From Dryocosmus kuriphilus (taxonomy: Eukaryota > Arthropoda > Insecta > Hymenoptera > Cynipidae): 64,000 nt of DNA. Below are positions 55,635 through 64,000 of the stretch, piece by piece. Positions within the stretch are counted from its first letter, which is position 1. The number at the start of each line of letters is the position of its first letter. The stretch spans positions 50,391,119 through 50,455,118 of the forward strand of contig CM076192.1 in NCBI GenBank assembly GCA_038277395.1, given 5' to 3'. Under the pieces are notes generated by a model. It was not told the DNA's origin, ran no database searches, and saw nothing but the letters and a program-made list of their open reading frames with translations. The position numbers and the translations under genes were made by a program.

Positions 55635-57716
55635 TGTGACGATGTGTTACGTCACGACGCCCCCCAGGCTTCGAACTACGATCATACCAATATATATTAT
55701 GCCAGTGTACGTCACCATGCCGGCACGAGCGAACGTGCCATCCCTACCCCACAGGGCAACCAGTGCGCCGACGCGACCCACGGCTCGCGTCGTTATAAGC
55801 ACCAGCGAGACGTGGATCGTGGCACTTCACTCGGTGCGTCCAGTCGAGGTGACTCGACTGGCCTCAACGAGAAGAAGTTGCACTGGTTCCTCTATGGACG
55901 GGTACACCCGTGGTAGAGTTACCGGGTGACCACGACGACGACCGCGACGACGACGACGACGACGTACGTACCGGCCCCTATCCTTACCCCTCGATCCCTG
56001 CCTGGAGAAACCGACGCATCCGCAGATGGACGGGCACACCCGTGGTCTGGCTCATGCGACACAGAGGACGTGCACTAGGTACCCCCTAGGCACCCCTCTG
56101 TCCGGCTATCCTTACCCCCCGATCCCTACCTGGAGAAACCGACGCATCCGCAGATGGACGGGCACACCCGTGGTCTGGCTCATGCGACACAGAGGACGTG
56201 CACTAGGTACCCCCTAGGCACCCCTCTGTCCGGCTATCCTTACCCCCCGATCCCTACCTGGAGAAACCGACGCATCCGCAGATGGACGGGCACACCCGTG
56301 GTCTGGCTCATGCGACACAGAGGACGTGCACTAGGTACCCCCTAGGCACCCCTCTGTCCGGCTATCCTTACCCCCCGATCCCTACCTGGAGAAACCGACG
56401 CATCCGCAGATGGACGGGCACACCCGTGGTCTAGCTCATGCGACACAGAGGACGTGCACTAGGTACTCCCTAGGCACCCCTCTGTCCGGCTATCCTTACC
56501 CCCTCGATCCCTACCTGGAGAAACCGACGCATCCGCAGATGGACGGGCACACCCGTGGTCTGGCTCATGCGACACAGAGGACGTGCACTAGGTACCCCCT
56601 AGGCACCCCTCTGTCCGGCTATCCTTACCCCCCGATCCCTACCTGGAGAAACCGACGCATCCGCAGATGGACGGGCACACCCGTGGTCTGGCTCATGCGA
56701 CACAGAGGACGTGCACTAGGCACCCCTCTGTCCGGCTATCCTTACCCCCCGATCCCCACCTGGAGAAACCGACGCATCCGCAGATGGACGGGCACACCCG
56801 TGGTCTGGCTCATGCGACACAGAGGACGTGCACTAGGTACTAGGTACCCCCTAGGCACCCCTCTGTCCGGCTATCCTTACCCCCCGATCCCTACCTGGAG
56901 AAACCGACGCATCCGCAGATGGACGGGCACACCCGTGGTCTGGCTCATGCGACACAGAGGACGTGCACTAGGTACCCCTAGGCACCCCTCTGTCCGGCTA
57001 TCCTACCCCGACCCGCGACCAGTGACAGACAAGTGACCGAAACACACGCACATGGACGGACGCCCCCCCCGGGGCCCGCTCGCGCACCGCTGGGACCGCG
57101 ACGCGGATCCGACAAGCCGCAACCCTGACCGCCGAAAATCACCGCACCGACGCGCGATCGCGCGTACCCATCGTGGCCCCAGGACTCATGCCCCACCCAC
57201 CTGTACTTTACCGCCAGGGGGAGTCCCGGGTCCACCACGATCCGTATAAACACCGCCATCTGAGATACCGCTCTATTGGGACCCGAAATTAATCTGTTAC
57301 AGGATCTACCGACGAGGAGGGGCCTCGACACAATCGCCCGCGACCGCCGCCGACATGAGGCCCTCACGGCGTCAAGACCTACCGATACGCACACACACAC
57401 GCACATTGGCGTGCGGAAACACACTCAGTTTTGTATTCACTCACACACACACACCGATAACATTATGTTCACACTCACATGCGCTCGCCGACACACAGCA
57501 CCACACTCAATCACACGTCCATACACTCATTCACACGAACACCCTCTTAGAGATGTACACTTATAGGTAAATAAATGTCGTATTCTTGTTACTAGATCAT
57601 ACACCCCGTTGTTATCACTGTCTTGACCCTTACCCCCACTTCCAACCCTGGTTTAGACTGAGCTATCCACTAGGGGGACTTGGAGAAATCTGAGGCGGGA
57701 AAAAGGCAGCGTTACA
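55635..57716. mobile_element. Solo LTR, 2082 bp, inside the mariner
   Basis: Starts TGTGACGATGTG and ends GCAGCGTTACA, flanked by the 4-bp duplication CACT (55631-55634 and 57717-57720). Removing it with one CACT restores the mariner sequence exactly. TATAAA at 57245-57250 and AATAAA at 57570-57575 fit an LTR promoter and polyadenylation site on the plus strand. No internal gag/pol sequence is present, so this is a recombination product of a full element. GC-rich in contrast to all surroundings. Confidence 0.72.
55976..57010. repeat. 128-bp minisatellite inside the solo LTR
   Basis: The landmark ATGGACGGGCACACCCGTGG occurs at 56026, 56154, 56282, 56410, 56539, 56667, 56784 and 56919, with a degenerate copy at 55893: eight near-identical units of 128 bp, two of altered length (117 and 135). 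Each unit contains the small hairpin ACGGGCACACCCGT. Open frames across it are by-products of the repeat. A CGA-trinucleotide stretch (55932-55965) lies just upstream and CA repeats at 57380-57470 downstream. Confidence 0.93.
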
Positions 57717-58516
57717 CACTTATCTAATCTTTTATTCCATTGTTGAAAACATTTTTTAAATTCCTCTTTTGTGATGCTTGACAGCGCCTCCGTCGTTTTT
57801 TCCTTCACTTCAGCTACGTCCGCAAAACGCTTTCCTTTCATGTCCCTTTTCATTCGGGGGAATAAAAAAAAATCACAGGGGGCTAAATCGGGTGAATAGG
57901 GTGGGTGAGAAACAGTGGCCATGCTATTTTTGGTCAAAAATCGGCGCACAGAAAGAGCTGTGTGAGCAGGGGCGTTGTCGTGGTGGAAAAACCAGTCCCC
58001 CGACTGCCACAAATCAGGCCTTTTCCGTCGTAAACTGTTGCACAACTTCTTCGATGGTCCTTCGTCGATCTTCCAGGATGATTTCACGAATTTTTTCAAC
58101 ATTTTCGTCGGTTCGGGCCGTCGAAGGACGTCCAGAGCGATGTTGATCGTCAATTGACATTTCCCCACTTTTAGAACGAGAAAACCACTCGAAAACTTGA
58201 GTTTTTTCCATAGCATCATCCTTGTAGGCCGTTTTTAACATTTGAAGAGTTTCTGTGCCCGTTTTCCCGAGCAGGAAGCAAAACCTCACTTTGGCACGCT
58301 GATCACGAGAATCAACCATCACAAAAAACGACGAGCGCGCAAAGCAACAGTCACAGAAAAAATTACACACACCAAATGCAACCTTACACAGTGATAGCAG
58401 TTGGCATACTAACTGGTGAAAAGTGCCTCTACACGCACCTACCGGCAAAAACCCGGTACTACAACAACTCCGCTCCCTACAACATCAGTTCGGTTTCTTT
58501 TGGGTAGGCCCTCGTA

Positions 58517-58658
58517 TTGGTTCCAAAATTTTATATATTCAAATTACCTCCACCACCAACATACAATATGGGCACCATCTAAACGTATACCACATAAAAC
58601 CTTCATATAAAAGTACAATATATATTATTATTATAATTCAACGTTATGAAAATTTTAT
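58517..58658. other. Short spacer
   Basis: AT-rich; no feature. Confidence 0.5.
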
Positions 58659-59215
58659 TTAAAAATTTTGAGGTTGAATTGGACCAAATCTCAACCAATC
58701 TACTTGCACCCACATGTCTTCGGGAATTTCCTTGAGCAGAATGATCTTCTCACTGAGCTTTCCCTCCAGTCTGCTCCTGGTCTTCGTTATGACCTGCCCA
58801 GCTTTTGAAAAAAGCCTCTCAGACGGTACAGAGCTTGCGCAGACAGCCAAATACTTCTTAGCCACTGGTGACAAAAACGGAGACGCAGAACTCATCCTCT
58901 TCCAGAAGAGTAACGAATTTTCTTCTATTTTTTCAGCATGGGCCCCTAGGTACATGACCAACTCTGGATCAAGCTTTGCAATCTCAGAACCACAAAATTC
59001 ATTCTTTCGCCATTTTTTCTGAATTCGTGCATTATGTTCTCCAAATAGCGATTGGGATTTGGCTTCAGGTTCGTCTTCAGATACTGATGAAGGTGATGAA
59101 GAACCTGCCATTTTTCGCTCTTCTGCGATTTTTGTGGATATGAATGATATGGCTTTTGAGCATGCCAAATCCTTCTGAAAATAAACCTTCTTGAAGCGAG
59201 GATCAAGAACGGTTC
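58659..59215 (-). pseudogene. hAT transposase, C-terminal part, split by LINE 3
   Basis: Minus-strand frame starting TVLDPRFKKVYFQKD (59215) and ending PIQPQNF (stop 58659-58661). It includes ASPFLSPVAKKYLAVCASSV and PSERLFSKAGQVITKTRSRL, the C-terminal dimerisation region that defines hAT transposases (BED-finger type). The N-terminal continuation is at 63778-64000 on the other side of LINE 3. The joined reading is continuous in character across the insertion, so the LINE landed in the coding sequence. No internal stop in this part. Confidence 0.88.
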
Positions 59216-59229
59216 ATACAGCAAGTAGT
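59216..59229. repeat. Target-site duplication of LINE 3, left copy
   Basis: ATACAGCAAGTAGT, identical to 63764-63777. Confidence 0.85.
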
Positions 59230-59388
59230 AGTAGTAGAATTTATTTTAGACAATACTGTCCATTGCATACAAAAATTAACAATGTACATATAGAACATTT
59301 ATAGATTACATAGAAGATAGTTACGCATTAATCCATTTAAAATACAGACGACTAATTACAATAACAGTGTACCCGCTAATTTGGATTC

Positions 59389-62300
59389 CTATATTAGGCC
59401 AATATCACCTGACCTAATTTGAAGCATTTTTTCAATCATTCTGACAAATTTCTTAACACTAGACATTGAATTAGCACATAAAATATTCTTCCAAAACTTC
59501 TCGTGGTCCACTGGCTCCTGAAATTCTTGAAAAAAACTAACTTTAAAGTCCTTATACTTTGGGCATTCACATAGAAAATGATGGAATGTTTCAACTTCCA
59601 CGAATCAAAAAAGGCACCTATCTAGGTCAGATAATTTGTATCTTTCAGAACTTAAATTAATATGCTTCGAGTGTTTATTAAGAAGGCGTAACTGTGCAAA
59701 ACCTCTTTTAAAGCCCAGATCTAATCTTTCAGTGAGATAGAGTTGCGCACCAGGGTATAGCCTCAGATGCGGCCAAATTACAAGACTTCTCGATATACTA
59801 CGGGCTTCTAAATCTTTCCTTAAAGAGCTCTCTCTAAATTTAGAAATTAAATCTCCCGCCCTCGACAATATCTCCTCTCCTGACGCGCCTTCCCAAATCT
59901 CAATCATATCACAGTCAACGAAAAAGTGTTTCAGCTGTGAAAACCAAATGAAGTTAGATTTATCTCGTTTTGAACGCGCTATACTCATTAGTTTAGTCAG
60001 ACACTGCCCTGGGTACCGCGAATTTTCCATATTATAAATTTTGTCAAGCCAGGACAGTGTTCTTTCCAATACTATACATGCTATAGGTAATCTACCTGTT
60101 TCTAAACGTACAGCGTAATTCGGTGTATTCGCAGGCAGGTACAACAATCTCTTAAAGAAAGCCAGCTGAGTCTTTTCAAGAAGGTCTAGACAGTTCTGTC
60201 CCCAAACCTGTACCCCGTAAAGAAGAGTACTATTTACTAAACTCCCGAATAATCTAGAGTAAGTTGACCACGAGTCAGCTTTGGTGTTATAAACAATTTT
60301 GAACGTCTCACTTAATGCCGCGTTTGCCGAGCACATCGATTTTCTTGCGGAATCCATAAATGAACCAGAACTCTTGTAAATTGTACCAAGATATAAATAT
60401 TGATTCAAGACTTCGATTTTCTCAATTCCATATTTGAAGAATTTAAATTTTTTGGCAAAGAAGTTTCCTCCTTTGTAAAATATTACGATCTTAGTTTTAT
60501 CTACGTTGATCTCTAGCTCATTTAAATTACAATATAAGTACAGTGCTTTCAATTTTCCGTGAGTTCCACTGGCATGTCAGAAAGCAGCACTAAGTCATCC
60601 GCATAGGCTAAGATTAACGGATATGCCTCTACAACCTTGGTTCAATAAGAATTCCTCTATATCACTCATCATCAGAGAAAATGTATGCGGACTGACCACT
60701 TCCCCTTGCAAAGCCCCTTGGGGAACTTTGACAAAGTCGGTTTGCTGATCCCTAGTCCTAATACTAGCGCAGGCGATTTCGTAAAAATTTCTTAAAATGT
60801 TAATAAATTTGGTACTTAACCCTTTTTCCTGTAATTTATTCCACAGTAGCTTGTGAGAAATCGACGGGAAAGCGCTCTTAAAATCGACAAACAATGCATA
60901 AACCGCCCTTCTAGGATGACTTAAGTGAATGTGTATTAACGAGTTTAACGTGAAGAGGTTGTCAATACACCCCCTACCTTTTCTAAATCCCGACTGAAAC
61001 TCAGGTAATTTATTATACGTTTCCATCCATAATACAAGCCTTTCCGCCAAGATTTGAGTAAAAATTTTTGCGATGCAATTTACAGTGTTATTGGCCTATA
61101 GTTATCAGGATTGCCCGCGTCTCCCTTCTTGAACAGCATAGTAATAGTCAAAACTCCCCAATCCCTTGGAACTGTTTCTGTATCAAGAATTTTTTTAAAT
61201 AGATACTCTAAATAAACTATCCAATTTTCAGGAAGTCTTTTATAAAAACTGTAATTAATTTTATCAAAACCCGCTGTCTTAGAGTCTTTACATTTTTTCT
61301 AACTCGCCATTATTTCCCCAATCGATACGCTACTGTCCAGAATGGGATGCATGGTGTAGTTAAAATTGTATTGCATTACCTTAATTATTGGGAAATTTTT
61401 CAAAAGATACTCATACCATGATAAACCGTCAATAATGTCGACGGAGTATTTCTTTTGGCGTTTCTTGTTTACAATTGACCAGAATTCAGATGAATTACGT
61501 GTAGAAGTCAAGGAGTCTATCAGTCTATTTTCGTGAGCTTTTCTTTTATTAATTAAAAGTTTTTTATACGACTTCTGAGAGTCTACATATACCTTTTTTC
61601 TGTCCCCGTCATAGCTCTTCATGAGTTCATGAAAATTGAAGCCCATTTTCCGTTTTGCTTCGCGGCAATCTTTATCGAACCAAGGCTTGTTATTGTTAAT
61701 AATACCTGATCCTATCTGAATATTTCTACACATACCCATACGTTTAGCTACGTCAGTCATAGTAAAAATCAGATTGCTATTAAGCGCGTCTACACCGCCC
61801 TCCACATTCGCAACCTCGTCTCTCCATCTCATGCATTCTTTAAACTCTTCGCTCTTTTTAATATCAAACATTGGTCTGTTAATTATACATATATCGTTGT
61901 AAGACTGTACTTGGCGAGGAGACATGTCCTTTAAATAGAGAATTACCGGTATGTGATCAGACAGAGTAGCAAAAGGCAAAGTTCTAAAATCGTTGACAAT
62001 CTGTAAACTACCTATTGTCGACCATAACAAATCAATTACGCTCCTGCCATGGCCCATGAATGTGAATTGTGCTGGAGAGTCGGAAAGGGCTCTACCATTC
62101 AGTACGAATAACCCATTTGTTTACATAAAATTAGCTAGCTTTTTACCTCTTGAATTTGACAATAAATCCAGTGACGATCTGTCTCGAAGAAATGTGTATT
62201 CATTAATAAACAAACTTTCATCCATCTGGTTCAAGGACGCAATTCGAGAGTTGAAATCACCTCCCACGAAAATGGGAAAATTAGCATAAGACACATTTAT

Positions 62301-62720
62301 TAATTCCAATGCCTGATAAAATTTCTCCAGAAAAGAATCAACACTGGTAAGTGGGGAAAGATATACTACACATAACGCAAACTTCAAGCTACAGCTTTGC
62401 ACTTTAACGAATATAAATTCATTTTCACACAACACTAAATTTGCGCAATACCGCCTTTTATTTAGAGCGATTAAGATACCTGCTTTTGCTCTACCTCTGA
62501 CTGCGTCCCTTTGTGCCTTGACGTGGAAAAGCTGCATGTCTTTGGTTAGAACCGTCGACTAAACGCCTGGATTTTCCACCCAAGTTTCGTACATACATAG
62601 AATGTCCATTGGTCCGGAGATGTTATTTAGGTCCTTAAGATTAGAGATGCCGTGTATATTCTGAAAAAATATTTTCGGCCCTTCCTGATTCCCAGTAGTC
62701 GAACTCAAATGCCTTTGACT
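59389..62720 (-). pseudogene. LINE 3 ORF2: endonuclease and reverse transcriptase
   Basis: Reads in several frames. Endonuclease: FFQNIHGI and MYETWVENPGV (to a stop near 62560), IFVGGDFNSR (62537-62121) and FATLSDHIPVIL (62057-61299). RT: FQSGFRKGRGCIDNLFTL, FVDFKSAFPSISH, VPQGALQGEVVSP (61050-60595), then YADDLVLLSD near 60605-60576 across a frame change, followed by NVDKTKIVIF (60552-59605). The zinc knuckle reads RCLF then a TGA where the second Cys is expected, then FHHFLCECPKY. It nicks target DNA and reverse-transcribes LINE RNA. At least four disabling changes are visible. Confidence 0.85.
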
Positions 62721-62816
62721 GATAGCCGGATTTGCAAGGCCAGATCGTCCTTGAAGTACCTTTCTTCGTTGCTATTCTTGGCTATCACGCCGGTATCCTA
62801 GGTCAGTGCTAGGTGA

Positions 62817-63638
62817 CTACGAGGAATTAGATGTCCTCATAAAATGCAATAAGTTTCCATTAGAGACTTTCTCTTTCTGATTCGCATATTTTTTGCGCTT
62901 TTCCTTTATAACCGATTTAGGTGTTAGCTGATTGTCTGCTCGTAATGCCCCTTCTTCGTCAGCAGAGTCATCTTCCAGCTTACGCTTCCCTTTGACCTGA
63001 ATCAAATCATTCAGCTGTTCGGGCATCACTTCCTTATTACCCACAAACAGTTTATTCCTCCTGATAGTAACTTCAATTCCCGCTTTCTTAAACTTCTCCG
63101 CTGACGCAAGCAATAATTTTCTCTGTTCTCTTTCCTGCTCTGTGCGATCGTTGACAATTGAAATTCAAAGTCTCTTATAATCCGATATTTTGGAAAAGAC
63201 GATTTTCACCCAACGTACACCAACAAATTTCACAATAACAGGTCGTTTTCCTTTAATTTTCCCTAGCCTGTATGTGTCATCGATAGATAATTCGGGTATT
63301 TGTATGCCGACCTTCTGGAAAGTTGATGTTATGGTATCGAGCAAATTATCATTGTGCTCTGAGTCGTCTTTCAAACCAAATATGAGAATGTTTTTTTCCC
63401 TAGATTTTCGGTCTGCATATTCACGATCCTGTTCTATAGTCTTCACTTTTTCGGAAAGCAACTCCAGTCTTGACTCCACCTTTTTTGATACTATGGTGGA
63501 TTCCTGTACTTCCTTTCTCAAGTCTTTGTGAGATTGTGTCAGCAACTCGTTACTTTTTAGCAAGGTGTTTAACGATGCACTGCAGATGTTCCTCCATTTT
63601 TCTTCTTGTTTTTTTCCAAATAAAAATACATTAAACAA
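62817..63638 (-). pseudogene. LINE 3 ORF1
   Basis: The N-terminal frame 63638-63165 has a coiled coil (KKVESRLELLSEKVKTIEQD), then REKNILIFGLKDDSEHN and the RRM-like core with DDTYRLGKIKGKRPVIVKF. After a frame change, 63113-62817 has ASAEKFKKAGIEVTIRRNKL and a Lys-rich tail. It is the RNA-binding protein of the LINE particle. One break separates the two parts. Confidence 0.78.
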
Positions 63639-63763
63639 ACACTAGGAAATCGATTATACGCTCCACAAACACTACTAAACGAACAATAAAGTACACAATT
63701 TCTAGTTGCCCGGAGCGCACGCACAACACGTCCGAGCCCGTACGTCGCTTCACGACGAATCTG

Positions 63764-63777
63764 ATACAGCAAGTAGT
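63764..63777. repeat. Target-site duplication of LINE 3, right copy
   Basis: ATACAGCAAGTAGT; see 59216-59229. Confidence 0.85.
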
Positions 63778-64000
63778 TTAGAAAACTCGATCTGTCCGAA
63801 CCGTTTTTTCATCTCTGGAGTTAATGCCACTAACAAATCCATGGCCTCTTGTTTAAGTGGGTGCAGACTCTGGAGTTTTTTAGTGACAATGTTGGTGATA
63901 GGAATAGGAAGGCTACTCGTTAAGTAAGTCTCCTCACTTATTTCTCGGGTGGCTGTCTCAATAGGGTTTTAAACTTCCAAAATTTCCGATAGAATTTCAA
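63778..64000 (-). pseudogene. hAT transposase, more N-terminal part, runs off the window
   Basis: The minus-strand frame reads TATREISEETYLTSSLPIPI, LHPLKQEAMDLLVALTPEMK and KRFGQIEFSKLL up to the LINE insertion, where it connects in sense with TVLDPRFKK at 59215. This is the central part of a BED-type hAT transposase. A stop (TAA) is visible near 63958, so the frame may be broken further upstream. Confidence 0.7.

Larger units (their letters stand above)
55594..58319 (-). pseudogene. Mariner transposase remnant (third copy)
   Basis: Start ATG at 58319, stop at 55594-55596. The part up to DRRRTIEEVV is joined directly to sequence normally 420 bp further on (..CAACAGTTTACGACGG), deleting the catalytic TGDESW region; a frame change follows the junction. 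HHDNAPAHT and YSPDLAPCDFFLFP remain (57653-58010). The solo LTR then splits the last 13 codons away. It cannot encode active transposase but keeps both TIRs. Confidence 0.85.
55522..58514 (-). mobile_element. Mariner, third copy, minus strand, deleted and interrupted
   Basis: Both TIRs are present (CGAGGGCCTACC at 55522, complement ending 58514), with TA on both sides (55520-55521, 58515-58516). It is interrupted by a 2082-bp LTR (55635-57716) near the transposase C terminus, and it lacks about 420 bp of internal coding sequence (junction near 58037). Sequence is otherwise close to the other mariner, so both are recent. Confidence 0.9.
59230..63763 (-). mobile_element. LINE 3, near full length, minus strand
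   Basis: 4.5 kb between 14-bp target duplications. The 3' end (59230) carries a short TAG/CTA trinucleotide tail instead of poly(A). From the 5' end: a short 5' UTR, ORF1 (63638-62817), ORF2 with APE endonuclease (62720-61900), reverse transcriptase (about 61300-60300) with YADD, and a C-terminal zinc knuckle (59625-59540). Several frame changes and stops make it inactive. GGACGTG lies about 31 bases from the 5' end, near where jockey/I/R1-type LINEs keep a downstream promoter element. The clade is not determined; no RNase H is seen. Confidence 0.88.

Noticed and set aside
56026..57036. Protein-coding gene in the minisatellite (frames up to 208 codons)
   Set aside because: The frames follow from the 128-bp unit, shift phase each unit, and lie inside an LTR.
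57276..57570. Thr/His-rich ORFs near CA repeats
   Set aside because: Produced by CA microsatellites in the 3' part of the solo LTR.

Overview
This is a eukaryotic, AT-rich, repeat-dominated window, almost certainly arthropod. It has GT..AG introns, a Ty3/gypsy LTR retrotransposon, three APE-type LINEs, mariner and Tc1-like transposons, two hAT transposase remnants, a THAP-domain exon, a foldback-type element and several small inverted-repeat elements. The mix suggests an insect, possibly a hymenopteran; that is an impression, not proof. Little of the sequence looks like host gene: one short two-exon candidate (54112-54381), one unassigned reading frame (54762-55187), and pieces of an LDL-receptor-related gene carried inside a transposon.

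The most important structural fact is at 30079-30578, a run of exactly 500 N. Sequence 7247-30078 (copy A) reappears in the same order and orientation at 30579-53380 (copy B), nearly identical. Copy A stops at the gap at a point that copy B simply reads through. Copy B starts at the gap inside the pol gene, where copy A has full flanking sequence. This is the geometry of two overlapping contigs placed end to end, so most of copy B is probably a false duplication (or the second haplotype), not extra genome. Many differences are homopolymer lengths, and the two copies repair each other's frames.

Layout of copy A: 1-8947, Ty3/gypsy element (5' LTR cut by the window edge) with gag, pol and two unusual extra ORFs; 8948-11850, 5' half of a LINE on the minus strand; 12090-14758, foldback element whose long inverted arms are built of 30-bp subrepeats; 15405-15641, hairpin element; 16131-16400, THAP exon; 16517-18256, two copies of a small inverted-repeat DNA element; 18257-20410, 5' half of a second LINE; 20590-22479, 215-bp tandem repeat and hAT pseudogene; 22666-27061, transposon with about 800-bp inverted repeats holding LRP-like exons and a spliced transposase; 27308-28630, mariner inserted into a 10-bp-period array; 29326-30078, unassigned sequence up to the gap. 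Copy B repeats this from the end of pol.

Beyond copy B (53381-64000) the sequence is unique: a small gene candidate, direct repeats, a cluster of CATCGATG motifs, a third mariner (minus strand) with an internal deletion and a 2.08-kb solo LTR inserted in it, then a hAT transposase split by a near full-length LINE (59230-63763) with a 14-bp target duplication. The window reads as a layered transposon accumulation whose nesting gives a relative insertion order.
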